64,000 nucleotides of DNA from assembly GCF_018069755.1 (NCBI RefSeq), contig NZ_JAGQDE010000002.1, forward strand, positions 372,001 through 436,000, in the 5' to 3' direction. Made by a program: the position numbers and the translations under genes. Positions within the stretch are counted from its first letter, which is position 1; every line of letters begins with the position of its first letter. The notes under the pieces were generated by a model. That model saw nothing but the letters and a program-made list of their open reading frames with translations. It was not told the origin of the DNA and did not search any database. This stretch comes from Ideonella aquatica. Its GTDB lineage: Bacteria; Pseudomonadota; Gammaproteobacteria; Burkholderiales; Burkholderiaceae_C. Shown in pieces: positions 41,013-51,007 of this stretch.

Positions 41013-43614
41013 TGAAATTGGCGCCCATCAGGTTCAGCGGTTCAGTGGCCGAGCGGCCCTTGAAGGACCAGCCATGCAGGTGGGCACCGCGCATGTCGAA
41101 GCCAGCCAGGCTGGGGCAGGGCCAGCCGCGCCGGTGCGCCAGCAGGGCATAGCGCAGGTGCAACTCGCTGGCCTGGGCCAGGTAGTGTGGTTGCCAGGCC
41201 CTCAGGGTGGCGAGCAGGGCGGGCCCTTCGCCGTCGTCATGTGCTTCTTGCAGGCTCTGCGCCAGAAACTCCAGGGTCTCGTCGCTGGGGATGGGCAGTT
41301 GCCAGAAGGCGCGCTGGCCGATGCGCAAACCTTCCACCAGGTGCTGCGCGAGAAAGTACTCCTGCATCGAGCTGTGGGCAAACCGAAAGCCGCTGCGCAT
41401 GCTGCCGTTGGGGCCGGCCACATCCTCGCGGGCCAGGAAGGTGGCGGTGCGCAACTGCTCTTCCAGCTTCTCCTTGTCGTAGCTGCCGTAGAGCTTCTGC
41501 ATCGCCGGGCGGGAGTCCATCCATTCGTGGAACCAGGCCTCCAGTTCATCGGCGCGCACCAAGCGCTGGCCGCGCTGCCAGGTCCAGGCAGCCAAGTGGG
41601 CCATGAGTTGTTCGGCATGCTGGTCACGCAGCTGCCGCTTGCCTTTGTCTCGGTTCAGCCAGCTGTGGACCATCTGGCGGTATAGAGTGACGCCGTAGAT
41701 TGGGCGGCCTTCAGTGCGCAGGCGCTCAAGTTCAGGTATGAACTGCGTCACCAGCTTGAGCGAAAACGGGCGGCTGGCCAGGTCGCTCAGGTTGTGCACG
41801 CTTTGGATCAGCGCCAGCGTGTTCTCAGCGTCCAGGCCCGGCAGGGCGTGGCGCAAATAGGTCAGCACTTGATCGTCGCGGAAGGGCAGCAGCACCAGGG
41901 CGCGGTAGTCACCGGCTTCGGTGGCACCCCGTCCCTGGGCGGTGAAGTGCGCGTTCTGGGCTTGCAGGGTGCGAAAGTATTGCGTGCGGCAAGACACCAT
42001 CACCCGAGTGTTGGGGTTCCAGTCCTGGCCCGGCTGCGGTCGCAATGCCAGCAGGCCGTTGGTGAAGGTCTGGCCATCGGCCTCACTCAGATGCACCAGC
42101 ACTTCGTCCAGACCGTCGAAGATCCACAGCTGGGCATGGTCGCGGCTGCGCGCCAGGAGGTCTTGCGCACTCGGGTGCGGGTGGGTCTTGGCCCAGCCCC
42201 GCGCGATGCATTCCGTGATGGTCTCTTCCAGTGTGGGGACGTGGTCACGGCCCTTCAGGCCACTGAGCGAGCGCAGGTCAAAGTACAGCGGCAACGGCAG
42301 GCCGGCCTGGCCATCGGCCTCACGCAGGTTCTCAACCGTGCGGGCGAAGCGCTGGCAGGAGATGGTCTTGCCCATACCGTATTCGCCTAGCACCGCGTAG
42401 AGGGGAGGGGCGCTGCCGTCGCGCAGCCAGGCCAGCAGGTCGTCCAGTACCAGCACACCGGCCTCGTTGTCCGCCTCCGCGTTGGCGGACTGCAGGGCGA
42501 CAGTCTTGCGTTCACTGAAGCAGGTGCGCGTGCCGCGAGGATCTTCAACTTCGTAGGGCAGACCATCCACGTCATTCACCATGTGACCGGCCTTGGGTAG
42601 CCTGAACTGCGGTGCCTGGGCGAGCACCGTCGGCGTGCCAAAGGCTGCCCCCGCCGGCGGCATTGAGGGCTGGTTTGGGTGACCCCCGCCGCCTGAACTG
42701 GCGGGGAGGCGATCGGCGTAGCGGTCGAGCACGCGGTGGATCTGGTCGCGCAGGCCTTGCACCCATTCCTCGCGTTTTCGGCCACGCTCGGCAAAGGCCT
42801 TGTGATCAGGGTAGAAGATCTGGCGTGTCTTCAGACCCTGCGTGTCGATGTTGTTCAGGTCCAACCGCCTGAGCGCTACCGGCACGGCGCGTTTGCCGGG
42901 AGCAGTGCGCAGATTGCCGTCGATGAAGGCAGGCACCTCGTGCTTGCGGATGTAATCGCGCGAGAAGAAGTTTTCGCTCAGCGCGAGCAGGCCCAGGTGG
43001 CATTCGGCCAGCGCGGTCTGGATGTGCTGGTCCCAGTCATCGAAGGTCAGGATGTTCGTGTCGCGCCAGGGCACGAAGTGGTAGCGGTCGGAGTTGCCCA
43101 GCACCGTGCAAAGCTTTCGGAACAGGTCGTCGGCGTCCTTGCCGTCGTCGTGCGCGTAGCTGAAAAACCACTTCACCACTGGCTTGCCGGCATGCCATTC
43201 CGTCAGCGCGATGCGCGGTTCGTTCATCGGCATGCCGCGCGCGTCGTTGACCAGGCGGTCTTGCTCGCGGGCCAGCTCTGGCGTGGTGTGCTGCACGTCG
43301 AGCAAGGCCTCCCCTTCAAACCACACGGTACGGGCGTCGCCCTCGGAGCGCGCGTCGCTCACTGCGATCCGCACGGGCAGGTTGTGGGCTTCGGCCAATT
43401 CATTGAAGCGCTCTCGCAAGCGTTTGAACGCTTTGGTGCGGGCTTCCTGGGTGGGGCTGCTGGCGAACAGGCTGTTCAGCACCGCCTGCTGGTCGGTATG
43501 GCCGGTCGCACCCACCAAGGAGGCCATCGTGTCCAGGCGCTTTGCGTCAGTGGTGCCCAGCTCTGCGGCCAGCTTCTGCAGGTACACGCCGAGGTGTTGT
43601 GCGGTGAGGTTCAT
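40117..43614 (-). CDS. TIR-NACHT STAND NTPase, N-terminal frame
   Basis: This open frame holds the effector and switch parts. Residues 1-145 are unassigned. TIR spans about 147-270 (VVKWFFSYAHDDGKDADDLF; the ALSENFFSRDYIRKHE segment contains Glu226, a candidate NADase glutamate). NACHT follows about residue 385, with Walker A GEYGMGKT at 410-417 and Walker B LWIFDGLDEV at 496-505, then a helical arm to about 790. A pentapeptide-like stretch lies at about 835-920. After about residue 946 the frame reads the WD40 DNA out of phase, giving Arg/Pro-rich sequence that is not likely real protein. GAGG precedes the ATG. TIR-STAND proteins are known or suspected anti-phage sensors. Confidence 0.8.
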   Translation of the reverse strand: MNLTAQHLGVYLQKLAAELGTTDAKRLDTMASLVGATGHTDQQAVLNSLFASSPTQEARTKAFKRLRERFNELAEAHNLPVRIAVSDARSEGDARTVWFEGEALLDVQHTTPELAREQDRLVNDARGMPMNEPRIALTEWHAGKPVVKWFFSYAHDDGKDADDLFRKLCTVLGNSDRYHFVPWRDTNILTFDDWDQHIQTALAECHLGLLALSENFFSRDYIRKHEVPAFIDGNLRTAPGKRAVPVALRRLDLNNIDTQGLKTRQIFYPDHKAFAERGRKREEWVQGLRDQIHRVLDRYADRLPASSGGGGHPNQPSMPPAGAAFGTPTVLAQAPQFRLPKAGHMVNDVDGLPYEVEDPRGTRTCFSERKTVALQSANAEADNEAGVLVLDDLLAWLRDGSAPPLYAVLGEYGMGKTISCQRFARTVENLREADGQAGLPLPLYFDLRSLSGLKGRDHVPTLEETITECIARGWAKTHPHPSAQDLLARSRDHAQLWIFDGLDEVLVHLSEADGQTFTNGLLALRPQPGQDWNPNTRVMVSCRTQYFRTLQAQNAHFTAQGRGATEAGDYRALVLLPFRDDQVLTYLRHALPGLDAENTLALIQSVHNLSDLASRPFSLKLVTQFIPELERLRTEGRPIYGVTLYRQMVHSWLNRDKGKRQLRDQHAEQLMAHLAAWTWQRGQRLVRADELEAWFHEWMDSRPAMQKLYGSYDKEKLEEQLRTATFLAREDVAGPNGSMRSGFRFAHSSMQEYFLAQHLVEGLRIGQRAFWQLPIPSDETLEFLAQSLQEAHDDGEGPALLATLRAWQPHYLAQASELHLRYALLAHRRGWPCPSLAGFDMRGAHLHGWSFKGRSATEPLNLMGANFSGCELRETVWHDVRLDRARLQGAQLDRCEWLRVQAPQVQLQDSSLLGSRMRQVHWAGGRFDEVRTHATWVLQGDTPWAATQPVLARAAARGCPTDRRWPHRQVAAPTRPLRSAPGLRVFTRRFPRGLRQLGQLPAPVGRRLRPVPGHLGGPFGPGPGLRLFSRRRTRGLRQQRQLPAPVGRRLRPVPGHLGGPFAPGPGLRLFSRRRTRGLRQLGQLPAPVGRRLRPVPGHLGGPFAPGPGLRLFSRRRTRGLRQQRQLPAPVGRRLRPVPGYLGGPFGPGPGLRLFSRRRPRGLRQR

Positions 43615-43647
43615 GATTGACGCCTCGAAATGTCGTTTCGTGTCTCA

Positions 43648-43676
43648 ATGATGTCTGAATGAACTGATGCTGTCAA
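43648..43676 (-). promoter_or_regulatory. Candidate sigma-70 promoter of the STAND gene
   Basis: On the minus strand TTGACA (43676-43671) is followed after exactly 17 bases by CATCAT (43653-43648). Transcription would start near 43641, giving a leader of about 27 bases that contains the GAGG ribosome-binding site. The perfect -35 box and spacing make this a good candidate in an otherwise GC-rich window. Confidence 0.6.
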
Positions 43677-43689
43677 AGGGATGCTTCGC

Positions 43690-43720
43690 AACACGAACTT
43701 CGTGTTCCACGAACTTCGTG
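43690..43720. promoter_or_regulatory. Tandem palindromic operators of the toxin-antitoxin pair
   Basis: Two palindromes share the core CACGAACTTCGTG: AACACGAACTTCGTGTT at 43690-43706 and CACGAACTTCGTG at 43708-43720, with centres 16 bases apart. Both have a single central base. TGTTAT at 43719-43724 may be a -10 box for the antitoxin gene 38 bases downstream. Ribbon-helix-helix antitoxins usually bind such paired sites and repress their own promoter. The sites also lie upstream of the divergent STAND promoter. Confidence 0.75.
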
Positions 43721-43757
43721 TTATCCTGCGGCCATCCCGCACCGGGAGCCCCTGCCC

Positions 43758-44003
43758 ATGAAAAACGTCACCATCACCATGGAAGACAGCGTCGCCGAAT
43801 GGGCGAGGCTGGAGGCGGCGCGCCGCAACACCAGCGTCTCGCGCCTGGTGGGCGAACTGCTGGCCGAGAAGATGCGGCACGACGATGCCTATGAGCGGGC
43901 GATGAACGAGTGGCTGGCGCGGCCGGCGCTGTTCGCCTCCGACGGCAGCGCCTACCCGAAGCGCGATGAGATCTATGCCGAACGACTCGATCGTCTTCGT
44001 TGA
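43758..44003 (+). CDS. Ribbon-helix-helix type antitoxin (VapB-like)
   Basis: This 81-residue protein begins MKNVTITMEDSVAEWARLEAARRNTSVSRLVGELL, a CopG/Arc-like ribbon-helix-helix DNA-binding fold, followed by a variable tail that would wrap the toxin. It is expected to neutralise the PIN toxin encoded next to it and repress the shared promoter through the tandem palindromes upstream. Its stop lies inside the toxin gene, so the two are translationally coupled. It may also touch control of the divergent STAND gene. Confidence 0.8.
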   Translation: MKNVTITMEDSVAEWARLEAARRNTSVSRLVGELLAEKMRHDDAYERAMNEWLARPALFASDGSAYPKRDEIYAERLDRLR

Positions 44004-44439
44004 CACCAACGTCCTGCTCTATGCGGATGATGCGGCCTTCCCGGCCAAGTCCGAGCGCGCACGCGAATGGCTGGCCGCGCTGTGGATGCGGCGCAGCGGT
44101 CGACTGAGCACGCAGGTCCTCAACGAGTATTACGCCAACGCCACACGCAAGCTGCGCCCACCGATGAAGCAGGGTGATGCGCGGGCCGAGGTGCGTCGCT
44201 ACCAGCACTGGAAACCCTGGGCGATCGACCATCAGACGGTGGAGACGGCCTGGGCGATGGAGGCGCGCTTTCAGCTGAGCTGGTGGGACGCGCTGATCGT
44301 CGCTTCGGCCATCCACCAGGGCTGCCGCTACCTGCTGACCGAGGACCTGCAGCACGGCCAGCAGATCGACAGCGTGCAGATCCTGAACCCCTTCCTGGTC
44401 GGGCCCGCCGTGCTCGACGAACCCGCCCTGAAAGCCTGA
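43975..44439 (+). CDS. PIN-domain toxin (VapC family ribonuclease)
   Basis: The 154-residue PIN protein has the four expected acidic positions: Asp10 in VFVDTNVLLYA, Glu in STQVLNEYYAN, Asp in LSWWDALIVASA and Asp in LLTEDLQHGQ. VapC toxins cleave tRNA or rRNA when free of antitoxin. Starts at 43975 (MPNDSIVFVD) or 43966 (three residues longer) both overlap the antitoxin gene. The toxin ends four bases before hisC, so transcription of hisC may come from this toxin-antitoxin promoter. Confidence 0.88.
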   Translation: MPNDSIVFVDTNVLLYADDAAFPAKSERAREWLAALWMRRSGRLSTQVLNEYYANATRKLRPPMKQGDARAEVRRYQHWKPWAIDHQTVETAWAMEARFQLSWWDALIVASAIHQGCRYLLTEDLQHGQQIDSVQILNPFLVGPAVLDEPALKA

Positions 44440-44443
44440 TGCC

Positions 44444-45538
44444 ATGAGCGCCTCCCTGGCCGACCGCATGAAACGTGTCCTGCGTGCCGACGTGCAGGGC
44501 CTGCACGGCTATGCCGTGCAGCCCAGCGCCGGCATGGTCAAGGTCGACACGATGGAGAACCCGTTCCCGCTGCCGCCCGCGCTGCGCCAGCAGCTGGGCG
44601 CGCGCCTGGCCGAGGTGGCGCTGAACCGCTACCCGGCCGAGCGTGGCGATGTGCTGCGCGCCGAACTGGCCAAGCACGCGCAGATGCCCACCGGCTGCGA
44701 CATCATGCTGGGCAACGGCTCGGACGAGCTGATCAGCCTGCTGACGCTGGCCGCCGATGTGCCCGGCAACGTGATCCTGGCGCCGCTGCCCGGCTTCGTG
44801 ATGTACGAGCTGAGCGCCAAGCTGCAGGGCCTGCGCTTCGTGGGCGTGCCCACCACGGCCGATTTCCAGCTCGACGCCCCGGCCATGCTGGCCGCGATCC
44901 GCGAGCACCAGCCCGCCGTGGTCTGGCTGGCCTACCCGAACAACCCCACCGCCAACCTGTGGGACGACGGCGCGATCGACGCCATCATCGAGGCCGCCCC
45001 CGGCCTGGTGGTGATGGATGAGGCCTACCAGCCCTTCGCGTCGCGCGACTCGCTGGCCCGGCTGCAGCGCCACGAGCATGTGCTGCTGATGCGCACGATG
45101 AGCAAGTTCGGCCTGGCGGGGGTGCGCATTGGCTACCTGATTGGCCGCGCGCCGCTGATCCACGAGCTGGACAAGTTGCGCCCGCCCTTCAACATCAGCG
45201 TGCTGAACTGCGAGGCCGCGCTGTTCGCACTGGAGCACACGGACGAATACGAACGCCAGGCCGCGGTGATCCGCTGCGAGCGGGCCCGTATCTTCGAAGC
45301 GTTGCGGGCGCTGCCGGGCGTGCAGCCCTTTCCCAGCGAGGCCAACATGGTGCTGGTGCGCGTGCCCGATGCCGCCGCCATCTTCGCCGGCATGAAGGCG
45401 CGCCAGGTGCTGGTCAAGAACGTCAGCGGTCTGCATCCGCTGCTGGCCAACTGCCTGCGCATCACCGTGGGCACGCCGGAGGAAAATACGCAGATGCTGG
45501 CGGCCTTCGAGGCCGCGCTGAAGGACACCACCGCATGA
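44444..45538 (+). CDS. hisC: Histidinol-phosphate aminotransferase
   Basis: This 364-residue PLP enzyme converts imidazole-acetol phosphate to histidinol phosphate. Seen are [50 protein letters not shown], the [10 protein letters not shown] motif, the cofactor Asp-x-Tyr in [11 protein letters not shown] and the PLP lysine in [15 protein letters not shown]. It is the first his gene after the inserted TIR-NACHT/TA block, so normal read-through from hisD is blocked or at least lengthened. The stop overlaps hisB by ATGA. Confidence 0.97.
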   Translation: MSASLADRMKRVLRADVQGLHGYAVQPSAGMVKVDTMENPFPLPPALRQQLGARLAEVALNRYPAERGDVLRAELAKHAQMPTGCDIMLGNGSDELISLLTLAADVPGNVILAPLPGFVMYELSAKLQGLRFVGVPTTADFQLDAPAMLAAIREHQPAVVWLAYPNNPTANLWDDGAIDAIIEAAPGLVVMDEAYQPFASRDSLARLQRHEHVLLMRTMSKFGLAGVRIGYLIGRAPLIHELDKLRPPFNISVLNCEAALFALEHTDEYERQAAVIRCERARIFEALRALPGVQPFPSEANMVLVRVPDAAAIFAGMKARQVLVKNVSGLHPLLANCLRITVGTPEENTQMLAAFEAALKDTTA

Positions 45539-46131
45539 GCACCGAGCGCATCGCCGAGATCCGGCGCGACACCAACGAGACGAAGATCCGTGCCAAGGTC
45601 AACCTGGACGGCAGCGGCCGCGCCAGCCTGGCCACCGGCATCGGCTTCTTCGACCACATGCTCGACCAGATCGCCCGCCACGGCCTGATCGATCTGGAGA
45701 TCGAAGCCCAGGGCGACCTGCACATCGACGGCCACCACACGGTGGAAGACGTCGGCATCACGCTGGGCCAGGCGGTGGCCGCCGCCGTGGGCGACAAGAA
45801 GGGCATCACCCGCTACGGCCACAGCTATGTGCCGCTGGACGAGGCGCTCTCGCGCGTGGTGGTGGACTTCTCCGGCCGCCCGGGGCTGGCGATGGACGTG
45901 AAGTTCACCAGCGGCATGATCGGTGGCTTCGACACCCAGCTGACCTACGAGTTCTTCCAGGGCTTCGTCAACCACGCCGGGGTCAGCCTGCACATCGACA
46001 ACCTCAAGGGCCACAACGCGCACCACCAGTGCGAGACGATCTTCAAGGCCTTCGGCCGCGCGATCCGCATGGCGCTGACGCCCGATCCGCGCTCGGCCGG
46101 CGTCATTCCGTCGACCAAGGGAAGCCTCTGA
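45535..46131 (+). CDS. hisB: Imidazoleglycerol-phosphate dehydratase
   Basis: This 198-residue enzyme is the monofunctional dehydratase; it lacks the histidinol-phosphatase domain of E. coli HisB. Metal-binding motifs are intact: [49 protein letters not shown] and the [15 protein letters not shown] repeat. Histidinol phosphatase must be encoded elsewhere. The stop is followed in TGATG fashion by a 31-codon mini-ORF made from an intergenic repeat. Confidence 0.97.
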   Translation: MSTERIAEIRRDTNETKIRAKVNLDGSGRASLATGIGFFDHMLDQIARHGLIDLEIEAQGDLHIDGHHTVEDVGITLGQAVAAAVGDKKGITRYGHSYVPLDEALSRVVVDFSGRPGLAMDVKFTSGMIGGFDTQLTYEFFQGFVNHAGVSLHIDNLKGHNAHHQCETIFKAFGRAIRMALTPDPRSAGVIPSTKGSL

Positions 46132-46226
46132 TGAACGTGAGCCCCCAAGCTTGTCGCTTCGCGCCATCGCTACCCCCCGAGGGGGCTGACCTCCCTTGGG
46201 ACGGCCCGGCGGGAGGTCGGCCATGA
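46131..46226 (+). other. 31-codon mini-ORF bridging hisB and hisH
   Basis: An ATG on the last base of the hisB stop opens a frame ([20 protein letters not shown], then 11 more residues) whose TGA overlaps the hisH ATG. It is coded almost wholly by a repeat-like, hairpin-rich sequence, so a functional peptide is doubtful. It could keep ribosomes moving from hisB to hisH. It may be a chance frame. Confidence 0.3.
46137..46222. repeat. Hairpin-rich intergenic repeat, Burkholderiales type
   Basis: The segment starts GTGAGCCCCCAAGCTTGTCG and contains two inverted repeats: CCCCC/GGGGG around 46173-46185, and GACCTCCC (46188-46195) with GGGAGGTC (46211-46218). It resembles dispersed intergenic elements I know from Comamonadaceae-like genomes, though only one copy is in this window. 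It separates two otherwise tightly packed his genes. Confidence 0.5.
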
Positions 46227-46873
46227 CGCGAACCGTGGCCGTCGTCGACTACGGCATGGGCAACCTGCGCTCGGTGTCGCAGGCGGTGATGCATGTGGCC
46301 GCGGGCGAGGGGGTGGACGTCATCGTCACCCAGCGCCCCGAGCAGGTGCACGCCGCCGAACGCATCGTGCTGCCCGGCCAGGGCGCAATGCGCGACTGCA
46401 TGCGTGAGTTTGCCGACTCCGGCCTGAAGGAGGCGGTGCTGGCCTCGGTGGCCGCCGGCAAGCCGCTGATGGGCGTGTGCGTGGGCATGCAGATGCTGCT
46501 GGACCACTCCGAAGAGCAGGACACACCCGGCCTGGGTCTGATCCCGGGCCGCGTGAAGCGCTTCCGGCTGGAGGGCCGCACCCAGCCCGACGGCAGCCGC
46601 TACAAGGTGCCGCAGATGGGCTGGAATCAGGTGCGCCAAGTCGGCAGCCACCCGGTGTGGGCCGGCGTGCCCGATGAATCGTGGTTCTATTTCGTGCACA
46701 GCTTCTACACCGCGCCGTCGGACCCGCGCCACAGCGCCGGCAGCACCGAGTACGGGGATCGCTTTACCTGCGCGGTGGCGCGGGATAATATTTTCGCCAC
46801 CCAGTTCCACCCCGAGAAGAGCGCCGAGCATGGCTTGGCGCTGTACCGCAACTTCCTCCACTGGAACCCGTGA
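46223..46873 (+). CDS. hisH: Imidazole glycerol phosphate synthase, glutaminase subunit
   Basis: This 216-residue class I amidotransferase supplies ammonia to HisF. The nucleophile is Cys86 in [11 protein letters not shown], and the His-Glu pair is in [28 protein letters not shown] opens the protein and [16 protein letters not shown] follows. I start at the ATG at 46223, which gives the family N-terminus; a GTG-type extension upstream falls in the repeat. GGAGGT lies just before it, inside the repeat arm. Confidence 0.96.
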   Translation: MTRTVAVVDYGMGNLRSVSQAVMHVAAGEGVDVIVTQRPEQVHAAERIVLPGQGAMRDCMREFADSGLKEAVLASVAAGKPLMGVCVGMQMLLDHSEEQDTPGLGLIPGRVKRFRLEGRTQPDGSRYKVPQMGWNQVRQVGSHPVWAGVPDESWFYFVHSFYTAPSDPRHSAGSTEYGDRFTCAVARDNIFATQFHPEKSAEHGLALYRNFLHWNP

Positions 46874-46966
46874 CCCGCTGCCGGCCACGCCCTCTGCCTT
46901 CGCGTTGCTGCGCGTGATGCCCACGCGCGCCCGTCCACCCCACTTCCCACCCGCGCTCGACGAGCC

Positions 46967-47707
46967 ATGCTGCTGATCCCCGCGATCGACCTCAAAGACG
47001 GTCAATGCGTTCGCCTCGAACAGGGCGACATGAATGTCTCCACCACCTTCGGGCAGGACCCGGCCGCGATGGCCCGGCGCTGGCTCGATGCCGGCGCGCG
47101 CCGCCTGCACCTGGTCGACCTGAACGGCGCCTTTGCCGGCAAGCCGATCAACGAGGGCGCGATCAAGGCCATCCTGAAGGAAGTGGGCGACGAGATCCCG
47201 GTGCAGCTCGGCGGCGGCATCCGCGACCTCGACACGATCGAGCGCTACCTGGATGACGGCATCAGCTACGTGATCATCGGCACCGCCGCGGTCAAGAACC
47301 CCGGCTTCCTGCGCGATGCCTGCACGGCCTTTGGCGGCCACATCATCGTCGGCCTCGACGCCAAGGACGGCAAGGTCGCCACCGACGGCTGGAGCAAGCT
47401 CACCGGTCACGAGGTGGTGGATCTGGCGCGCAAGTTCGAGGACTACGGCATCGAGGGCGTGATCTACACCGACATCGGCCGCGACGGCATGCTCACCGGC
47501 ATCAACATCGAGGCCACCGTCAAGCTGGCGCAGGCGCTGAGCATCCCGGTGATCGCCTCGGGTGGCCTGTCCAACCTCGCCGACATCGAGGCCCTGTGCG
47601 CCGTGGAAAGCGACGGCGTCGAGGGCGTGATCTGCGGCCGCTCGATCTACACCGGCGCGCTGGACTTTGCCGCGGGCCAGGCGCGCGCGGACGAACTCAA
47701 CGGCTGA
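46967..47707 (+). CDS. hisA: Phosphoribosylformimino-AICAR phosphate isomerase
   Basis: This 246-residue (beta/alpha)8 isomerase acts in the fourth step of histidine synthesis. The catalytic aspartates are in [16 protein letters not shown] and [12 protein letters not shown]. The phosphate-binding half-repeats [17 protein letters not shown] and [15 protein letters not shown] are present. The 93-base gap after hisH holds no recognisable feature. Confidence 0.97.
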   Translation: MLLIPAIDLKDGQCVRLEQGDMNVSTTFGQDPAAMARRWLDAGARRLHLVDLNGAFAGKPINEGAIKAILKEVGDEIPVQLGGGIRDLDTIERYLDDGISYVIIGTAAVKNPGFLRDACTAFGGHIIVGLDAKDGKVATDGWSKLTGHEVVDLARKFEDYGIEGVIYTDIGRDGMLTGINIEATVKLAQALSIPVIASGGLSNLADIEALCAVESDGVEGVICGRSIYTGALDFAAGQARADELNG

Positions 47708-47768
47708 TTCCTTTCCGGCGCGGGCGGCTACCCGCGTCCCACTGCTGCGGCCACCGGCCGAACCCGCC

Positions 47769-48544
47769 ATGCTGGCCAAACGCATCATTCCCTGCCTGGA
47801 CGTCACCGGTGGACGGGTCGTCAAGGGCGTCAACTTCGTCGAACTGCGCGATGCCGGGGACCCGGTCGAGATCGCCGCGCGCTACAACGAGCAGGGCGCC
47901 GACGAGCTGACCTTCCTGGACATCACCGCCACCAGCGATGAGCGCGATCTGATCCTGCACATCATCGAGGCGGTGGCCTCGCAGGTCTTCATTCCGCTGA
48001 CCGTGGGCGGCGGCGTGCGCACGGTGGACGACGTGCGCCGGCTGCTGAACGCGGGCGCCGACAAGGTCAGCTTCAACTCGGCCGCGGTGGCCAACCCGCA
48101 GCTGATCCGCGATGCCTCGGACAAGTACGGCTCGCAGGCCATCGTGGTGGCCATCGACGCCAAGAAGCGTGTCGGCGAGGACCTGGCCGCCAAGGGCCCG
48201 GGCTGGGACGTCTACACCCGCGGCGGGCGCAAGAACGAGCACATCGACGCCGTGGCCTGGGCGCGCCAGATGGCCGAGCACGGCGCGGGCGAGATCCTGC
48301 TGACCAGCATGGACCGCGACGGCACCAAGATTGGCTTCGACCTGGCACTCACCCGCGCGGTCAGCGACGCGGTGCCGGTGCCGGTGATCGCCTCGGGCGG
48401 CGTGGGCGCGCTGGAACACCTGGTCGAGGGCATCCAGGTCGGCGGCGCCGACGCGGTGCTGGCGGCCAGCATCTTCCACTACGGCGAGTTCACCGTGGCC
48501 CAGGCCAAGGACCGGCTGGCGGCCGCGGGCGTGCCGGTGCGGCG

Positions 48545-48548
<4 letters not shown>
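47769..48548 (+). CDS. hisF: Imidazole glycerol phosphate synthase, cyclase subunit
   Basis: This 259-residue (beta/alpha)8 cyclase uses ammonia from HisH to form imidazole glycerol phosphate and AICAR. Catalytic aspartates are in [16 protein letters not shown] and [14 protein letters not shown]. The phosphate loops [14 protein letters not shown] and [15 protein letters not shown] are seen. The ATG at 47769 is the family start; an upstream extension into hisA is not. The stop overlaps the GTG of rsmD, where hisI or hisE would often be found in related genomes. Confidence 0.97.
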
Positions 48549-49895
<1,347 letters not shown>

Positions 49896-49911
49896 GCGCC
49901 CGCCTTCACCG

Positions 49912-50352
49912 TCATCGGCCAGGCGGGCGGGCCTGGGCCTTGTAGACCGGCAAGCCGTTCAGGCACTGCACACGCGCCTTGGCCTTGCCAGGGTGCTTGC
50001 CCGTTGGCCTTGCGCAGGGATGGTCGGAGGGCAGGGCGTCCAGGTCGTCGGGCTGACGCACCGGGATGCCGGCCGGCGCGGTGGCGGGCCGCCGCGTTCG
50101 CTCCTGGGCATGGCGCTCGGTGGCCAGGGCCTTGGCGCGTGCCTGCTCCTGCTGCAGTCGTTCGCGGGCTTCGGCGCGCTGCTCGGGGCTGCGGGCGTCG
50201 TCCACATCGACCGTGCGACCGCCGGCGCACGGGCTGTCCTGGTAGCTGCTGCCGCAGCGGTAGACCTCGGCCTGAGCGGCGCTCAGACCCAGCCATAAGA
50301 GCCCCCCGCACAGTACGCGGAGGGGCCGGGTACTGCGGGGCGGCGTGGGCAT
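49912..50352 (-). CDS. Secreted DUF4124-like protein
   Basis: This 146-residue protein has a signal peptide (hydrophobic core LRVLCGGLLWLGLSAAQA) and a short mature N-terminal motif VYRCGSSYQDSPCAGG like DUF4124 proteins. A charged coiled-coil-like helix (RSPEQRAEARERLQQEQARAKALA) and a basic tail follow. Function is unknown. It lies two bases behind pth on the same strand and converges on the ferredoxin gene. Confidence 0.7.
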   Translation of the reverse strand: MPTPPRSTRPLRVLCGGLLWLGLSAAQAEVYRCGSSYQDSPCAGGRTVDVDDARSPEQRAEARERLQQEQARAKALATERHAQERTRRPATAPAGIPVRQPDDLDALPSDHPCARPTGKHPGKAKARVQCLNGLPVYKAQARPPGR

Positions 50353-50354
50353 GG

Positions 50355-50999
50355 TCAGGTCTCGGTGGCGGGAGTGGGGGGTTCTGGCGACGGCGCCTTC
50401 GCCGGGTCGCGCGGCGGCTTGGGCCGCGGGGGGCGGGCGTGTATCTTCAGCTGGGCCTGGGCCATCTCGCCGGCCAGCAGCGCATCGAGCGTGGGCAGGG
50501 AGTCGTTGATGTTCTTCTCGATGGCTTCGCGCTCGGCCGCTGGCGGCTTGCGCAGCACGTAAGCAGCCACTTCGGACTTGACGCCCGGGTGGCCGATGCC
50601 CAGGCGCAGGCGCCAGAAATCGCCGCTGCCCAGTTGGGCCTGGATGTCCTTCAGGCCGTTGTGGCCGCCGTTGCCGCCGCCCTGCTTGAGCTTCATCTGG
50701 CCCGGGGGCAGATCCAGCTCGTCGTGGACCACCAGAATCTCGGGCGGCGCGATCTTGAAAAAGCGCGCCAGCGGTGCGACCGCCTTGCCCGAGAGGTTCA
50801 TGTAGGTCATGGGCTCAAGCAGCCAGACGGGACCGGCCGGTCGGTTCACCCGCGCCACCAGGCCGTGGTAGGCGCGGTCATGCACCAGCGAGCCGCCCAG
50901 CCGGCGCGCGGCCTGTTCCACCCACCAGAAGCCGGCGTTGTGGCGCGTGTCCTGGTACTCGGGGCCTGGGTTGCCCAGGCCGACGATCAATCGAATCAT
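50355..50999 (-). CDS. pth: Peptidyl-tRNA hydrolase
   Basis: This 214-residue hydrolase frees tRNA from stalled peptidyl-tRNA. It begins [25 protein letters not shown], with catalytic His20 and Asn10. [10 protein letters not shown] and [28 protein letters not shown] complete the active site. A Pro/Lys-rich tail of about 25 residues extends beyond the usual end. In related genomes pth normally follows rplY; here an ArgP-like/alanine dehydrogenase pair stands between them. The start at 50999 is chosen from the conserved N-terminus. Confidence 0.97.
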   Translation of the reverse strand: MIRLIVGLGNPGPEYQDTRHNAGFWWVEQAARRLGGSLVHDRAYHGLVARVNRPAGPVWLLEPMTYMNLSGKAVAPLARFFKIAPPEILVVHDELDLPPGQMKLKQGGGNGGHNGLKDIQAQLGSGDFWRLRLGIGHPGVKSEVAAYVLRKPPAAEREAIEKNINDSLPTLDALLAGEMAQAQLKIHARPPRPKPPRDPAKAPSPEPPTPATET

Positions 51000-51007
51000 G
51001 GGCCCGA

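Larger units (their letters stand above)
39252..43614 (-). pseudogene. Whole locus: TIR-NACHT-pentapeptide-WD40 STAND gene split by a frameshift
   Basis: Read as one gene, this locus would encode about 1450 residues: an N-terminal region, a TIR domain, a NACHT NTPase, a pentapeptide-like belt and ten WD40 repeats. The first four parts are in the frame starting at 43614; the repeats are one base out of that frame. The switch falls near 40760-40780, after TPWAATQP in one frame and before [14 protein letters not shown] in the next. Total length is 3n+1, which fits a single inserted base. No stop forces early termination there, so the first frame runs on to 40117. It may be a recent pseudogene, a phase-variable gene, a programmed shift or an assembly error in repeated DNA. 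Confidence 0.6.

Noticed and set aside
39421-41685. Plus-strand 754-residue repetitive frame across the WD40 array
   Set aside because: The repeat unit is 126 bases (a multiple of three), so all frames stay open. Only the minus-strand reading gives WD40 blades.
46874-46966. Possible regulatory element between hisH and hisA
   Set aside because: No stem, promoter box or conserved motif could be seen in this short GC-rich gap.
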